A stretch of 64,000 nt of DNA from Tabrizicola thermarum (GCF_003574395.1 NZ_QMJY01000083.1:124001-188000); one strand, 5' to 3'. Shown: positions 8,360-17,531, counted from the stretch's first letter. The notes: generated from the letters alone by a model not told the origin. Made by a program: numbers and translations.

Positions 8360-9741
8360 GATGCAAGCATTTCTTGTACGGTCGTTGCGATGAACATGAC
8401 ATCTTCCCGGCGGCAGTCAAACGATCCGATCTGGACGCGGATCGCCAGCCGCCCGTCGACGCGGGTCTGGGTCAGGTAGATGCGGCCATCGTCGTTGATG
8501 CGGGTCAGAAGCGCCTCGGTCGCGGCATCGTCGGCCAGGGCAAAGCTGAACAGCGACAGGCGCGGTTCGGTGACGATCTCCACCCCCGGCAGGGCGGCCA
8601 GCTGGTCGCGCGCCTCCTGTGCCCATGCGACATGGTCGCGGATGCGGCGGCGCAGATCGTCAAGCCCGTAGGCCCGCAGCACGAACCACAGTTTCAGCGC
8701 CCGGAACCGCCGACCCAGCGGCACGGTCCATTCGTTGAAGTTGACGATCTCCTCGCGCCCGGCCGTTTCCAGATAGGTCGGGCGCAGGCCCAGGGTGCGG
8801 ACCTGAGCCCCGGGATCCTTCAGGAACTGGACCGAACAGTCGAACTGCGCCCCCAGCCATTTGTGCGGGTTGAACACGATCGAGTCGGCGTCCTCGACCC
8901 CGGCCCAGAGCGCGCGGAGCTCCGGGCAGATCATCGCGCTGCCGGCCCAGGCGGCATCGACATGGGTGGGCAGGCCCTCGGCCTGTGCCACCGCGATGCA
9001 GTCGGCGATGTGGTCGAAGGCCCCGACCGAGGTGCCCCCGGCGCAGAGGATCACGCCCGCAGGCTTCATCCCCGCCGCCCGGTCGGCCCGGATCGCCGCG
9101 CGCAGGGCCTCGCCCGTCATCGCGCGATCGGCGTCGGTAGCGACCTTCACCAGGTTCCGCTGCCCGATCCCCGCCACCCGGATCGCCTTGTCCACGCTGG
9201 AATGCGTCTCGGCGCTGGCGTAAAAGCGCAAGGTCGGCGCGCCGGACAACCCCTCGTCCAGCCCGGCAAAGCCCAGTGCCCTTTCGCGCATGGTCAGCAC
9301 TGCCGACAGCGTGGCATTGGTCGCCGAATCGTGGATCGTGCCGACAAAGCCCTCCGGCAGGCCCACCGCCTGGCGCAGCCAGTCGACCATCACCTGCTCG
9401 ATTTCGGTGGCGGCGGGAGAGGTCTGCCAGATCAGCGCATTGCAGGCCATCGCGTTGACCAGCTGTTCGGCCAGCATCGAGGCCGGCGCAGCATTGGCCG
9501 GGAAATAGGCAAAGAATCGCGGGTGCTGCCAATGGGTCATGCCGGCCGGCACGATCCGTTCGAAATCGTCCCAGATCGCCTGCATCGGCTCGGGGCTATC
9601 GGGCGGGGCAGGGGGCAGCTGGCGGGCCACCGCGCCGGGGACCAGCGGCGCGCGCACCGGGCGGTCGCGCAAGCTGGCGTGATAGTCGGCCGCCCAGTCC
9701 GCCGCGCGCTTCGACCAGAGCCTCAGGTCCTCGTGATCCAT
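8329..9741 (-). CDS. PLP-dependent group II decarboxylase (aromatic-amino-acid decarboxylase-like)
   Basis: 470 aa. Type I PLP fold with His180 (AETHSSVDKA) to stack on the ring, Asp262 (THVDAAWAGS) for the pyridine nitrogen, and Lys294 in NPHKWLGAQFD as the Schiff-base lysine. These are the hallmarks of the DDC/TDC family that decarboxylates L-DOPA, tryptophan, tyrosine or phenylalanine; a few members are aldehyde synthases. An upstream in-frame start exists at 9837, but GGGAGGA lies five bases before the ATG at 9741. The 3' end overlaps the TPM gene. No transporter or amine oxidase is adjacent, so the substrate is not indicated. Confidence 0.85.
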   Translation of the reverse strand: MDHEDLRLWSKRAADWAADYHASLRDRPVRAPLVPGAVARQLPPAPPDSPEPMQAIWDDFERIVPAGMTHWQHPRFFAYFPANAAPASMLAEQLVNAMACNALIWQTSPAATEIEQVMVDWLRQAVGLPEGFVGTIHDSATNATLSAVLTMRERALGFAGLDEGLSGAPTLRFYASAETHSSVDKAIRVAGIGQRNLVKVATDADRAMTGEALRAAIRADRAAGMKPAGVILCAGGTSVGAFDHIADCIAVAQAEGLPTHVDAAWAGSAMICPELRALWAGVEDADSIVFNPHKWLGAQFDCSVQFLKDPGAQVRTLGLRPTYLETAGREEIVNFNEWTVPLGRRFRALKLWFVLRAYGLDDLRRRIRDHVAWAQEARDQLAALPGVEIVTEPRLSLFSFALADDAATEALLTRINDDGRIYLTQTRVDGRLAIRVQIGSFDCRREDVMFIATTVQEMLASCSSVPLPSR

Positions 9742-9894
9742 GGTATCCTCCCGATTTCCGCTGCTAATGGGCATCTTGTCGCCGAAACGGCAAGGGGCGA
9801 CCGCGATCCCGACACAGAGGCTCCTTTTTCCGGCCATTACCAGTCGTTAAGGGAATGGTCGCAAGACTGTCACCAGACTTCCCGAGAGGCCCGA

Positions 9895-10512
9895 ATGTCG
9901 CTGTCCCGCCGTGCCGCCCTGTTGGGCATTTCTGCCTTCGCCCTGACCGCCTGCGTCGGCGGGGGCACCTTCAAGACCGAGTATGCGCGCCTGTCGCCGG
10001 AAGTGACGCGCAACTGGCGTCTGGCCGAAGTGCGCGTCGATGTGCCGCGCAGCCTGTCGGTGTCCGAGGCGAAGACGCTTCTGCCCAATGCCGACATCGT
10101 CTGGCGCGAGGATCCGATGGGCGACCGCTATCAGCAGGTCGGAACGATCATCCAGAACGCAGTCCTGCGCGGGGCACAGGGTCTGCGCGGCCGCCGCCCG
10201 GTGGTCATCAGCGTGACCGTCACCCGGTTCCACGCCCTGACCTTCGAGGCCGAGCGGGCCAATTCCGACTGGGGCGTGCACAACGTCGATTTCATCGCTC
10301 AGGTCACCGATGCCCGCACGGGCGAGGTTCTGGTCCCGCCCACGAAGATCCGCGCCGAGACCCCGGCCTGGTCCGGCGCGCGGATGCGCGAGGCGCGGCG
10401 CAAGGGGATCACGCAGAAGTCGATGATCTCGAACCATGTCGCGGCGACGGTGGCGGGCTGGCTGGCGCTGGGTCCCGACAACCGGGGCGAATTCAGCCGT
10501 CAGGGGAACTGA
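9895..10512 (+). CDS. Lipoprotein of Rhodobacterales type, function unknown
   Basis: 205 aa. The N-terminus MSLSRRAALLGISAFALTAC has a twin-arginine-like start and a lipobox LTAC with the modified Cys at residue 20, so it is probably a membrane-anchored periplasmic lipoprotein. The rest is a mixed alpha/beta domain (WRLAEVRVDVPRSL, RRPVVISVTVTRFHAL, VHNVDFIAQVTDARTGEVL) with no catalytic motif that I recognise; it resembles the DUF6778-type proteins of Rhodobacterales, a tentative memory-based call. Its end overlaps the convergent YjbR gene by 20 bases. Confidence 0.65.
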   Translation: MSLSRRAALLGISAFALTACVGGGTFKTEYARLSPEVTRNWRLAEVRVDVPRSLSVSEAKTLLPNADIVWREDPMGDRYQQVGTIIQNAVLRGAQGLRGRRPVVISVTVTRFHALTFEAERANSDWGVHNVDFIAQVTDARTGEVLVPPTKIRAETPAWSGARMREARRKGITQKSMISNHVAATVAGWLALGPDNRGEFSRQGN

Positions 10513-10861
10513 CGGCGCCTTGGTCCAGCGCGGCCTGCACCTTCTTCGGCAGGCCCACGCGGATCAGCGCGTAGGAGGTGGCGATGCGCTCGCGCAGTTC
10601 GGCGTCCGCCACCTGGCCGAAGGGGATCCGCGCCCAGGAGGCGTGCAGGTAAGGCGCGCGGATCGCTCGACCCGTCTCGATCAAGAGGCGGGCTGTTTCA
10701 ACGTGGTCGGTCTTGACCGAGACGCCGTCTCCCCGTTGGCCGATGATGGCGAACATCTTGCCGCCCACCTTCCAGCAGTCGTGGTCGGGGCCGAAGGGCT
10801 GGCTGACCTCGGCCCCCGGAAACCCGGCGCAGAAGGCGTTGACGAAGGTGCGGTCCTGCAT
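10493..10861 (-). CDS. MmcQ/YjbR family protein
   Basis: 122 aa, the family's usual length. It shows the YjbR signature layout: AFCAGFPGAEVSQPFGPDHDCWKVGGKMFAI in sense (conserved Phe/Pro, Asp-x-x-W-K-V-x-x-K-x-F), then VSVKTDHVETARLL and a C-terminal helix ending SYALIRVGLPKK. Proteins of this fold bind DNA in structural studies, but a biological role is not established. The frame extends upstream, but the family domain starts at the ATG at 10861. Convergent with and overlapping the lipoprotein gene by 20 bases. Confidence 0.8.
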   Translation of the reverse strand: MQDRTFVNAFCAGFPGAEVSQPFGPDHDCWKVGGKMFAIIGQRGDGVSVKTDHVETARLLIETGRAIRAPYLHASWARIPFGQVADAELRERIATSYALIRVGLPKKVQAALDQGAVSSPDG

Positions 10862-11040
10862 GGCGGATTTCCCTTGGCGGCTGGCGGGTTCCGATGTAAT
10901 TGTCCCACCCATGACGACATTGCGCAACATCCGCATCTGCTGCATTACCCGCTGACTTCGGTCGCGCGGGTGCTTCGTCATTCCCCCAAACGGATTGAAC
11001 AGCCACCCCGCGCGGGATGCCGCGTGCCAAAGGGACTGAC

Positions 11041-12438
11041 ATGGTGACGATCCGCCTGACCAATTCGAAGACCCGGAAGAAGGAAGAGTTCCGGCCGATC
11101 GACCCGTCGAATGTGCGGATGTATGTCTGCGGCCCCACGGTCTATGACCGCGCGCATCTGGGCAACGCCCGCCCGGTGGTGGTGTTCGACACTCTGTTCC
11201 GCCTGCTGCGGCACGTCTACGGGGCCGAGCATGTGACCTACGTGCGCAACTTCACCGACGTGGACGACAAGATCAACGCCGAGGCGTTGCGGCGCCAGCG
11301 GGCAGGCGCCCCCGGCACGCTGGAGGAGCTGATCCGCCAGCGCACCGAGGAGACCATCGCCTGGTATCACGCCGACATGGACGCCCTCGGGGCGCTGCGG
11401 CCGAACCACGAGCCCCGCGCGACCGAGTTCATCGGCCAGATGATCGCGATGACGCAAGGATTGATCGACAAGGGCCACGCCTACGAGGCGTCCGGCCACG
11501 TCCTCTTCCGCGTCCGGTCCTACAAGGACTATGGCAAGCTGTCAGGCCGCTCGGTCGACGACATGATCGCGGGCGCGCGGGTCGAGGTCGCGCCCTTCAA
11601 GGAATACCCGATGGACTTCGTGCTGTGGAAGCCGTCAAGCGGGCAAGAGCCGGGCTGGGACAGCCCCTGGGGCCGGGGGCGTCCGGGCTGGCACATCGAA
11701 TGCAGCGCCATGGCGCATGAGCTGCTGGGCGAGAGCTTCGATATCCACGGCGGCGGGCTGGACCTGCAGTTTCCCCACCACGAGAATGAGATCGCGCAAA
11801 GCGCCTGCGCCCATCCGCACGGGGATTTCGCGCGTTACTGGCTGCACAACGAGATGTTGCAGGTCGAGGGAAAGAAGATGTCCAAGTCTCTGGGCAACTT
11901 CTTCACGGTGCGGGATCTGCTGGATCAGGGGATACCGGGCGAGGTGATCCGGTTCGTGTTCCTCATGACGCATTACCGCAGTCCGATGGACTGGACGGCG
12001 GGGAAGGCGCGGCAGGCGGAGGCGACGCTGGCCAAGTTGCGGGCACGCATCAAATCACCCGATCTGCATGTTGGTGCAAAAGCACCCGACGATTTTGTCG
12101 CTTGCATTGCAGATGATCTGAATACTGCCGGTGCGATGGCACTACTGGTGAACTATCGGAGTGACCATGAGGTCGCTGGGGCACTCAACCTCCTCGGCTT
12201 CGCGCTGCAGGGGCGGGCCGAACAACTGCCGAGTTCCTCGGCGCGAGCATTACAAGTTTTGACCGCGAGGCTTGCTTTGGCGCGAACCGGCGCAATGACC
12301 ACCAAAGACTTCACCGCCGTCGACGCCCTCAAATCCGCTCTGACCGCCGCTGGCGTCGAAGTGCGCATGTCGAAAGAAGGTGTCGAACTCGTCCCAGGCC
12401 CCGACTTCGACCCGGCCAAACTGGAGGCGCTCCAGTGA
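11041..12438 (+). CDS. cysS: Cysteinyl-tRNA synthetase
   Basis: 465 aa. Class I synthetase: the HIGH box is HLGN in [15 protein letters not shown], the Zn-binding cysteine/histidines include VCGPT (near residue 30) and CSAMAHELL plus [15 protein letters not shown], and the KMSKS loop is [11 protein letters not shown]. The start at 11041 ([13 protein letters not shown]) matches the family; an upstream in-frame ATG at 11017 is less likely, and AAGGG precedes 11041. The region from about 12046 to 12300, encoding the end of the catalytic part and the anticodon-binding domain, is clearly poorer in GC (one 60-base line is about 48 percent by hand count) and its sequence is shorter and less family-like, while the last 40 residues ([20 protein letters not shown]) look normal again. 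Confidence 0.93.
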   Translation: MVTIRLTNSKTRKKEEFRPIDPSNVRMYVCGPTVYDRAHLGNARPVVVFDTLFRLLRHVYGAEHVTYVRNFTDVDDKINAEALRRQRAGAPGTLEELIRQRTEETIAWYHADMDALGALRPNHEPRATEFIGQMIAMTQGLIDKGHAYEASGHVLFRVRSYKDYGKLSGRSVDDMIAGARVEVAPFKEYPMDFVLWKPSSGQEPGWDSPWGRGRPGWHIECSAMAHELLGESFDIHGGGLDLQFPHHENEIAQSACAHPHGDFARYWLHNEMLQVEGKKMSKSLGNFFTVRDLLDQGIPGEVIRFVFLMTHYRSPMDWTAGKARQAEATLAKLRARIKSPDLHVGAKAPDDFVACIADDLNTAGAMALLVNYRSDHEVAGALNLLGFALQGRAEQLPSSSARALQVLTARLALARTGAMTTKDFTAVDALKSALTAAGVEVRMSKEGVELVPGPDFDPAKLEALQ

Positions 12439-12452
12439 CCCGTGGGATACCC

Positions 12453-12536
12453 GTCCCGGGCCTGACCCGGGACCTCCAGCCGACCCGAGAGGCCCCGGAT
12501 CAGGTCCGGGGCGGGCTCCCGGATCGGGTCCGGGGC
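12453..12536. repeat. Cluster of three REP-like palindromes
   Basis: The cysS-cimA spacer holds three related G+C palindromes: GTCCCGGGCCTGACCCGGGAC (12453-12473, one base over the quoting limit if extended), GCCCCGGATCAGGTCCGGGG (12492-12511) and TCCCGGATCGGGTCCGGGGC (12517-12536). The middle copy is the exact reverse complement of 20 bases upstream of rpsB (36810-36829), so this is a dispersed family. Such elements can act as hairpins that stabilise or end mRNAs. Confidence 0.75.
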
Positions 12537-12556
12537 GGGGTCAGGGGACTGCACGA

Positions 12557-14179
12557 ATGACCCGCGAACGCCTTTACCTCTTCGACACCACGCTGCGCGA
12601 CGGGCAGCAGACGCAGGGTGTGCAGTTTTCCACCGCCGAGAAGGCGCAGATCGCCGGGGCGCTGGATGCTCTGGGCGTCGATTACATCGAGGGCGGCTGG
12701 CCGGGTGCCAACCCCACCGACAGCGAGTTCTTCGCAAGCCCCCCGCCGACGCGCGCCACCCTCACCGCCTTCGGCATGACCCGCCGCGTCGGCCGGTCGG
12801 CCGAGAACGACGACGTCCTCGCCGCCGTCCTGAACGCGGGCACGCCGGCGGTCTGCCTGGTCGGCAAGACGCATGATTTCCACGTCACCACCGCGCTTGG
12901 CGTGACGCTGGAGGAGAACCGCGAGGCCATCGCGGCCTCGATCCGGCATCTGGTCGCGAAAGGGCGCGAGGCGCTGTTCGATGCCGAACACTTCTTCGAC
13001 GGCTACCGCGCCAACCCCGACTACGCGCTGTCCTGCCTGCGGGCCGCGCTGGACGCGGGTGCCCGCTGGATCGTGCTGTGCGACACCAACGGCGGCACGC
13101 TGCCTGCCGAAGTCGGCCGCATCACCGGCGAAGTGATCGCCGCCGGAATCCCGGGCGACAGGCTGGGCATCCATTGCCACGACGACACCGGAAACGCCGT
13201 CGCCAATTCGCTGGCCGCGGTCGAGGCCGGGGCGCGGCAGATCCAGGGCACGCTGAACGGGCTGGGAGAACGCTGCGGCAATGCGAACCTGACCACGCTG
13301 ATCCCGACGCTGCTGCTGAAGGAACCCTATGCCAGCCGCTTCGAGACCGGGGTCACGCAACAGGCTCTGGCGGGCCTGCTGAAGACCAGCCGGATGCTGG
13401 ACGACATCCTGAACCGCGTGCCGCTGCGGTCGGCGCCTTACGTCGGCGCCTCGGCCTTCGCGCACAAGGCGGGGCTGCATGCGAGTGCCATCCTGAAGGA
13501 CCCCTCGACCTACGAACACATCGACCCTGCGCTGGTCGGCAACGAACGCATCATCCCGATGTCGAACCAGGCGGGCCTGTCGAACCTGCGCGCGCGGCTG
13601 GCGGCGGCGGGGATCGAGATCGATCCGAAGGACCCCCGTCTGGGCCGGATCATCGAGGTCATCAAGGCGCGCGAGGATCAGGGCTATGCCTATGACGGCG
13701 CGCAGGCCAGTTTCGAGCTGGTGGCGCGGCGCGAGCTGGGGCTCTGCCCGGAGTTCTTCGAGGTCAAGCGCTATCGGGTCACGGTGGAGCGGCGGAAGAA
13801 CAGGTATGACCGGATGATCTCGCTTTCCGAGGCGGTGGTGGTGGTCAAGATCGGCGACCGCAAGATGATGTCGGTGTCGGACAGCATGGACGAGGACGGC
13901 CACGACCGCGGGCCGGTGAATGCGCTGGCAAAGGCTCTGGCAAAGGACCTCGGGCCCTATCAGGCCTGCATCGACGACATGAAACTGGTCGATTTCAAGG
14001 TCCGCATCACCAATGGCGGAACGGAAGCCGTGACGCGCGTCATCATCGACAGCGAGGACGGGCAGGGCCACCGCTGGTCCACCGTGGGCGTCAGCGCCAA
14101 CATCATCGACGCCAGTTTCGAGGCGCTCTTGGACGCGATCCAGTGGAAGCTGATCCGCGATTTCGGGGCGCCGAAATGA
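12557..14179 (+). CDS. cimA: (R)-citramalate synthase
   Basis: 540 aa. A DRE-TIM barrel begins LYLFDTTLRDGQQTQGVQFS (residues 5-24; the DTTLRDG metal-binding signature), contains the HCHDDTGNAVANS metal histidines and GTLNGLGERCGNA, followed by a linker and a C-terminal LeuA-type allosteric domain (about residues 400-540). This two-domain layout of about 540 aa is that of CimA, which condenses pyruvate and acetyl-CoA into citramalate for isoleucine synthesis independently of threonine; 2-isopropylmalate synthase lacks the long SDSMDEDGHDRGPVNALAKAL-type segment. The frame opens further upstream through the palindrome patch, but homology starts at 12557. The stop overlaps the next ATG. Confidence 0.87.
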   Translation: MTRERLYLFDTTLRDGQQTQGVQFSTAEKAQIAGALDALGVDYIEGGWPGANPTDSEFFASPPPTRATLTAFGMTRRVGRSAENDDVLAAVLNAGTPAVCLVGKTHDFHVTTALGVTLEENREAIAASIRHLVAKGREALFDAEHFFDGYRANPDYALSCLRAALDAGARWIVLCDTNGGTLPAEVGRITGEVIAAGIPGDRLGIHCHDDTGNAVANSLAAVEAGARQIQGTLNGLGERCGNANLTTLIPTLLLKEPYASRFETGVTQQALAGLLKTSRMLDDILNRVPLRSAPYVGASAFAHKAGLHASAILKDPSTYEHIDPALVGNERIIPMSNQAGLSNLRARLAAAGIEIDPKDPRLGRIIEVIKAREDQGYAYDGAQASFELVARRELGLCPEFFEVKRYRVTVERRKNRYDRMISLSEAVVVVKIGDRKMMSVSDSMDEDGHDRGPVNALAKALAKDLGPYQACIDDMKLVDFKVRITNGGTEAVTRVIIDSEDGQGHRWSTVGVSANIIDASFEALLDAIQWKLIRDFGAPK

Positions 14180-14931
14180 GCGTAGAGGCCTGTGCCGAGC
14201 TGGTGCGGCGGGGCGATCCCGACCGTTTTCTGGCGGTGATGGCTGCGCCGCCCCGGGTGCGCGAGCAGCTTTTCCCGCTGTATGCCTTCAACCTGGAAGT
14301 TGCGCGCGCGCCCTGGGTCACGGCGGAACCGCTGATCGCCGAGATGCGGCTGCAATGGTGGCGCGACGTGGTGGAGAATGCCCAGTCCGGGGCGGCGCGC
14401 GCGCATGAGGTGGCGGGGCCGCTGCACGATCTGATCCGCGACTTCGGCCTGCCGATCGAGGTGCTGGATGCGCTGATCGCGGCGCGGCGCTGGGACATCA
14501 CCCGCGACCCGCACGACGGGATTGCCGGGCTGTCCGATTACCTCGATGCAACCGGGGCCGGGCTGATGTGGCTGGCCGGTCGCGCGCTTGGGGCGCCGGA
14601 CGGCGCGGAATATGCGCTGCGGGCCTATGGCTGGGCGGCGGCGGCGGCGGCCTATCTGCAGGCCGTGCCCGAGCTGGAGGCGCGCGGCCGCCAGCCCTTG
14701 CCGCCGGGCACGACGGCCCGGGACCTCGCCCGTCTGGCCCTGGACAGACTGGCCACGGCGCGGCAGGCCCGCAGGCTGGTGCCGAAGGACATCGCTCCGG
14801 CGCTGCTGGCGGGCTGGCAGGCGGAAAGCCTGTTGCGTCAGATGGTTGCGACGGGACGTTGCGACGTGCGGCTCTCGGAGTTCCAGCGCCGCTGGCGGCT
14901 GTTGCGGCAGGCGCTGACCGGGCGCTGGTAG
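14176..14931 (+). CDS. Squalene/phytoene-synthase-fold protein without catalytic Asp motifs (NDUFAF6-like)
   Basis: 251 aa. The fold is recognisable from FPLYAFNLEVARAPW, LIAEMRLQWWRDVVENA and the later helices, but the two aspartate-rich diphosphate-binding motifs of real synthases (DxxxD) are absent: the first place reads YAFNLEVARAP and the second AAAAAYLQAVPELEARG. Loss of both motifs means it is unlikely to make squalene or phytoene. Mitochondrial NDUFAF6, a complex I assembly factor, is a family member that has likewise lost catalysis, so an assembly or lipid-binding role is possible. Start overlaps the cimA stop in ATGA; convergent with the MFS gene, one base between stops. Confidence 0.75.
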   Translation: MSVEACAELVRRGDPDRFLAVMAAPPRVREQLFPLYAFNLEVARAPWVTAEPLIAEMRLQWWRDVVENAQSGAARAHEVAGPLHDLIRDFGLPIEVLDALIAARRWDITRDPHDGIAGLSDYLDATGAGLMWLAGRALGAPDGAEYALRAYGWAAAAAAYLQAVPELEARGRQPLPPGTTARDLARLALDRLATARQARRLVPKDIAPALLAGWQAESLLRQMVATGRCDVRLSEFQRRWRLLRQALTGRW

Positions 14932-14932
14932 C

Positions 14933-16138
14933 TCAGGCCCGGCGCGCCTCGGGGCGCAGCCACAGCCAGATCAGCGCCCCGCCCGCCAGCACCAGGAAGG
15001 GCAGCATGGCCAGGTTGACCATCTGCCAGCCCGCCTGCACCGACCCGCCCGAACAGTTCATCAGCCCGCCCGACGAGAACGAGGCCAGCGTCACCCCGCC
15101 GAAGACGACAAGGTCGTTCAGGCCCTGCAAGCGGCCGCGCTCCTCGGGGCGCTGCGCGGCGGTCAGCATGGTCGTGGCGCCGATGAAGCCGAAGTTCCAG
15201 CCGAGGCCCAGAAGGATCAGGGCGATGAAGAAGTTTTCCAGCTGCACGCCGGCCATGGCGACGGCCCCGGCGGCAGCAAGGATGGTCAGGCCAAGCGCGA
15301 TGATTCTTTCGGTGCCGAAACGGGCGATCAGGTGGCCGGTGAAGAAGCTTGGCGCATACATCGCAAGGACATGGGCGGTGACCACATCCGCCGCATCGCC
15401 CTTGTCGAAGCCGCAGCCGACCACCGCCAGCGGCGACGATGTCATCACCAGGTTCATCAGCGCGTAGGAGACCGTGGCGCAGATCATCGCCACCAGGATC
15501 GTCGGGTTGCGCAGAAGCTCGGCCCGGGAGCGGCCAAGCGGGCTGCCGGCGACCGGGGGCTTCGGCTTCGGGATGTCAAGCGCAAGGAAGAGGAGCGAGC
15601 CGACAAGGTTCAGGCCGATCACCGTAAGGTAGGAGCCGAGGAAGGGCACGGCCATCTCGTCCGCGGTCAGTTTCACCAGTTGCGGGCCGAAGACGGCCGA
15701 GAGGAGGCCCCCCGCCATCACCCAGCTGATCGCCTTGGGCCGGAAGGCCTCGGACGCTGTATCTACAGCGGCAAAGCGGTAAAAGCCGTTCGCCGACATG
15801 TATATACCCGAGAAGACCGCGCCGATGCAGAAGGTCAGGAAGCTGCCTGTGGACAGGCCCCAGGCGCCGATCGCCGCGCCAAGCGCCCCGCCGCCTGCGC
15901 CGAAGAAGAATCCGGCGCGGCGACCGAACCGCTGCATCAGCATCGACAGCGGGGTGGCGGTCAGCATCGAGCCGATGACCATCATCGTGATCGGCAGCGT
16001 CGCCCAGCAGGCGTTGGGCGCAAGCGAGGACCCCGCCAGCCCGGCGATGGTGAAGATCATCGGCAGCTGCGCGCCCAGCACGGCCTGGGCGGCGACAAGG
16101 ACCAGAACGTTGCGGCGGGCGAGGGAGTCGGTGCTCAT
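14933..16138 (-). CDS. MFS transporter
   Basis: 401 aa with about twelve hydrophobic segments. The loop between helices 2 and 3 carries LSMLMQRFGRRAGFFFGA, the major-facilitator signature, and the second half contains a weaker copy (GHLIARFGTERIIALG). The upstream in-frame start at 16174 was rejected in favour of the ATG at 16138 (MSTDSLARRNVLVLVAAQ), after which helix 1 begins. Inner-membrane carrier; the substrate is not evident from sequence or from neighbours (a degenerate SQS-like protein and a DNA glycosylase). Two GTA(G/T)ATAC motif copies lie inside this gene at 15759 and 15800. Confidence 0.85.
   Translation of the reverse strand: MSTDSLARRNVLVLVAAQAVLGAQLPMIFTIAGLAGSSLAPNACWATLPITMMVIGSMLTATPLSMLMQRFGRRAGFFFGAGGGALGAAIGAWGLSTGSFLTFCIGAVFSGIYMSANGFYRFAAVDTASEAFRPKAISWVMAGGLLSAVFGPQLVKLTADEMAVPFLGSYLTVIGLNLVGSLLFLALDIPKPKPPVAGSPLGRSRAELLRNPTILVAMICATVSYALMNLVMTSSPLAVVGCGFDKGDAADVVTAHVLAMYAPSFFTGHLIARFGTERIIALGLTILAAAGAVAMAGVQLENFFIALILLGLGWNFGFIGATTMLTAAQRPEERGRLQGLNDLVVFGGVTLASFSSGGLMNCSGGSVQAGWQMVNLAMLPFLVLAGGALIWLWLRPEARRA
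15759..15766. repeat. GTA(G/T)ATAC motif copy 1
   Basis: GTATCTAC inside the 14-bp inverted repeat GCTGTATCTACAGC (15756-15769). Read on the coding strand of the MFS gene it gives GTA GAT ACA (Val-Asp-Thr), codons otherwise rare in this DNA. Confidence 0.6.
15800..15807. repeat. GTA(G/T)ATAC motif copy 2
   Basis: Perfect palindrome GTATATAC inside the MFS gene; it uses the rare Ile codon ATA (Gly-Ile-Tyr-Met). Confidence 0.6.
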
Positions 16139-16227
16139 GCGCCAAGGCGTAGACCTCGGGCAGGGTGGCGGCAAGGTGCGTTTTGCGGGGAGTTGCGGCT
16201 GGCGCGTGCGGATGCAAGGCTGCGGGC

Positions 16228-16857
16228 ATGGTGGGACGGATCATCCAGACGCTGGACTGCGTGGCCGAAGGGGCGGATTGGCTGGCCGCGCGCGAGCCGC
16301 GCTTTGCCCATGCTCTGACACTGGTGGACCCCTTGCCGCTGCGCCGCGAGCCGGATGGCTTTGCGGCCCTGCTGCGCGCCATTGTGGGTCAGCAGGTCTC
16401 GGTCGCCAGTGCCCGGGCGATCTGGGCGCGGCTTGAGGCGATGGGCCTGACCGAGGCCGAGGCGATGGCGGCGGCGTCTGATGAGGAGCTGCGGGCGGCT
16501 GGCCTGAGCCGCCAGAAGGCGCGCTATGGGCGGGCCTTGGCGCAGGCTGGCATTGATTTCAATGAGTTGCGCGATGTTCCTGATTCGGACGTGGTGAAGG
16601 CGCTGGTCGCGGTGCCGGGGATCGGAGTCTGGACGGCCGAGATCTACGCGATGTTCGCCTTGGGGCGGGCCGATGTCTTTGCGCCGGGCGATCTGGCCTT
16701 GCAGGAGGCCACGCGGATGCTGTTCGGGCTGGAGGCGCGGCCCTCGGACAAGGCGCTGCGAGGGATGGCCGAGGCCTGGTCGCCCTGGCGGTCGGTTGCG
16801 GCGCGCATTCTTTGGGCCTACTACCGCGTGGCGAAGGAACGGGACGGGGTGATCTGA
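16228..16857 (+). CDS. DNA-3-methyladenine glycosylase II (HhH-GPD family)
   Basis: 209 aa. HhH-GPD base-excision glycosylase: LLRAIVGQQVSVASA (residues 48-62), the helix-hairpin-helix LVAVPGIGVWTAEIYAMF (126-143) and the catalytic aspartate Asp155 in DVFAPGDLALQEA. No C-terminal iron-sulfur cysteines, so it belongs with AlkA-type monofunctional enzymes that remove alkylated purines rather than with Nth/MutY. No Ada-like N-terminal domain. The start at 16228 is preferred over the upstream in-frame one because the family N-terminus (MVGRIIQTLDCVAEGADWLA) begins there. It overlaps the esterase gene by one base (TGATG). Confidence 0.87.
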   Translation: MVGRIIQTLDCVAEGADWLAAREPRFAHALTLVDPLPLRREPDGFAALLRAIVGQQVSVASARAIWARLEAMGLTEAEAMAAASDEELRAAGLSRQKARYGRALAQAGIDFNELRDVPDSDVVKALVAVPGIGVWTAEIYAMFALGRADVFAPGDLALQEATRMLFGLEARPSDKALRGMAEAWSPWRSVAARILWAYYRVAKERDGVI

Positions 16858-17513
16858 TGCGGGAATTGCGGTTCGGCCGGAAGGGTGTGGCACAGGGCAG
16901 GGCGCGGTCGCTGATCGTCTTCCTGCATGGCTATGGCGCCGACGGGGCCGATCTGCTGGGTCTGGCCGATGTGCTGGCCCCGCATCTGAAGGACGCGGCC
17001 TTTGTCGCCCCGGACGCGCCGGAACGCTGCATCGGTGGCGGCTTCGGCTATCAGTGGTTTCCGATCCCGTGGCTTGACGGCTCGTCGCAAGCCGCGGCGG
17101 AGGCCGGAATGGCAGCCTCGGTCAAGGACTTGAACGCGTTTCTTGATGCACGGCTGGCCGAAGAGGGGCTGACGCCGGACCGGCTGGTGCTGGTCGGCTT
17201 CAGCCAGGGCGCGATGATGAGCCTGCATGTCGCCCCGCGCCGGGATCAGGCGGTGGCCGGGGTGGTGGCGATCTCGGGCAGGCTGCTGCGACCCGAGGCG
17301 CTGGCGGAAGAGGCGCGAGTCAAGCCGCCGGTGCTGTTGATCCATGGCGACCAGGATCCGGTGGTGCCATTCGACGACATGGCCCGGGCGGGCGATGCGC
17401 TGGTGGCGGCGGGGTTCCAGACCTATGGCCATGTGATGCAGGGCACCGGCCACGGCATCGCCCCCGATGGCCTGGGCGCGGCGTTGCAATTCATCAGGCA
17501 GGTTCTGGGATAG
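16857..17513 (+). CDS. Alpha/beta-hydrolase carboxylesterase (phospholipase/YpfH family)
   Basis: 218 aa, the usual size. Oxyanion segment IVFLHGYGADGADLL, nucleophile Ser in LVGFSQGAMMSL, acid in LIHGDQDPVVP and base in GTGHGIAPDGL form the catalytic triad of the small carboxylesterase group (abhydrolase_2). Such enzymes cleave short-chain esters or thioesters; several depalmitoylate or act on lysophospholipids. No signal peptide, so cytoplasmic. Translation is coupled to the DNA glycosylase through TGATG, a pairing that suggests co-expression rather than a common pathway. Convergent with glucokinase. Confidence 0.85.
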   Translation: MRELRFGRKGVAQGRARSLIVFLHGYGADGADLLGLADVLAPHLKDAAFVAPDAPERCIGGGFGYQWFPIPWLDGSSQAAAEAGMAASVKDLNAFLDARLAEEGLTPDRLVLVGFSQGAMMSLHVAPRRDQAVAGVVAISGRLLRPEALAEEARVKPPVLLIHGDQDPVVPFDDMARAGDALVAAGFQTYGHVMQGTGHGIAPDGLGAALQFIRQVLG

Positions 17514-17531
17514 GCCTTTCAGGCAAAAGTC

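Noticed and set aside
12500-14071. 523-aa minus-strand open frame opposite cimA
   Set aside because: Antisense shadow of a well-supported enzyme; translation has no recognisable domain.
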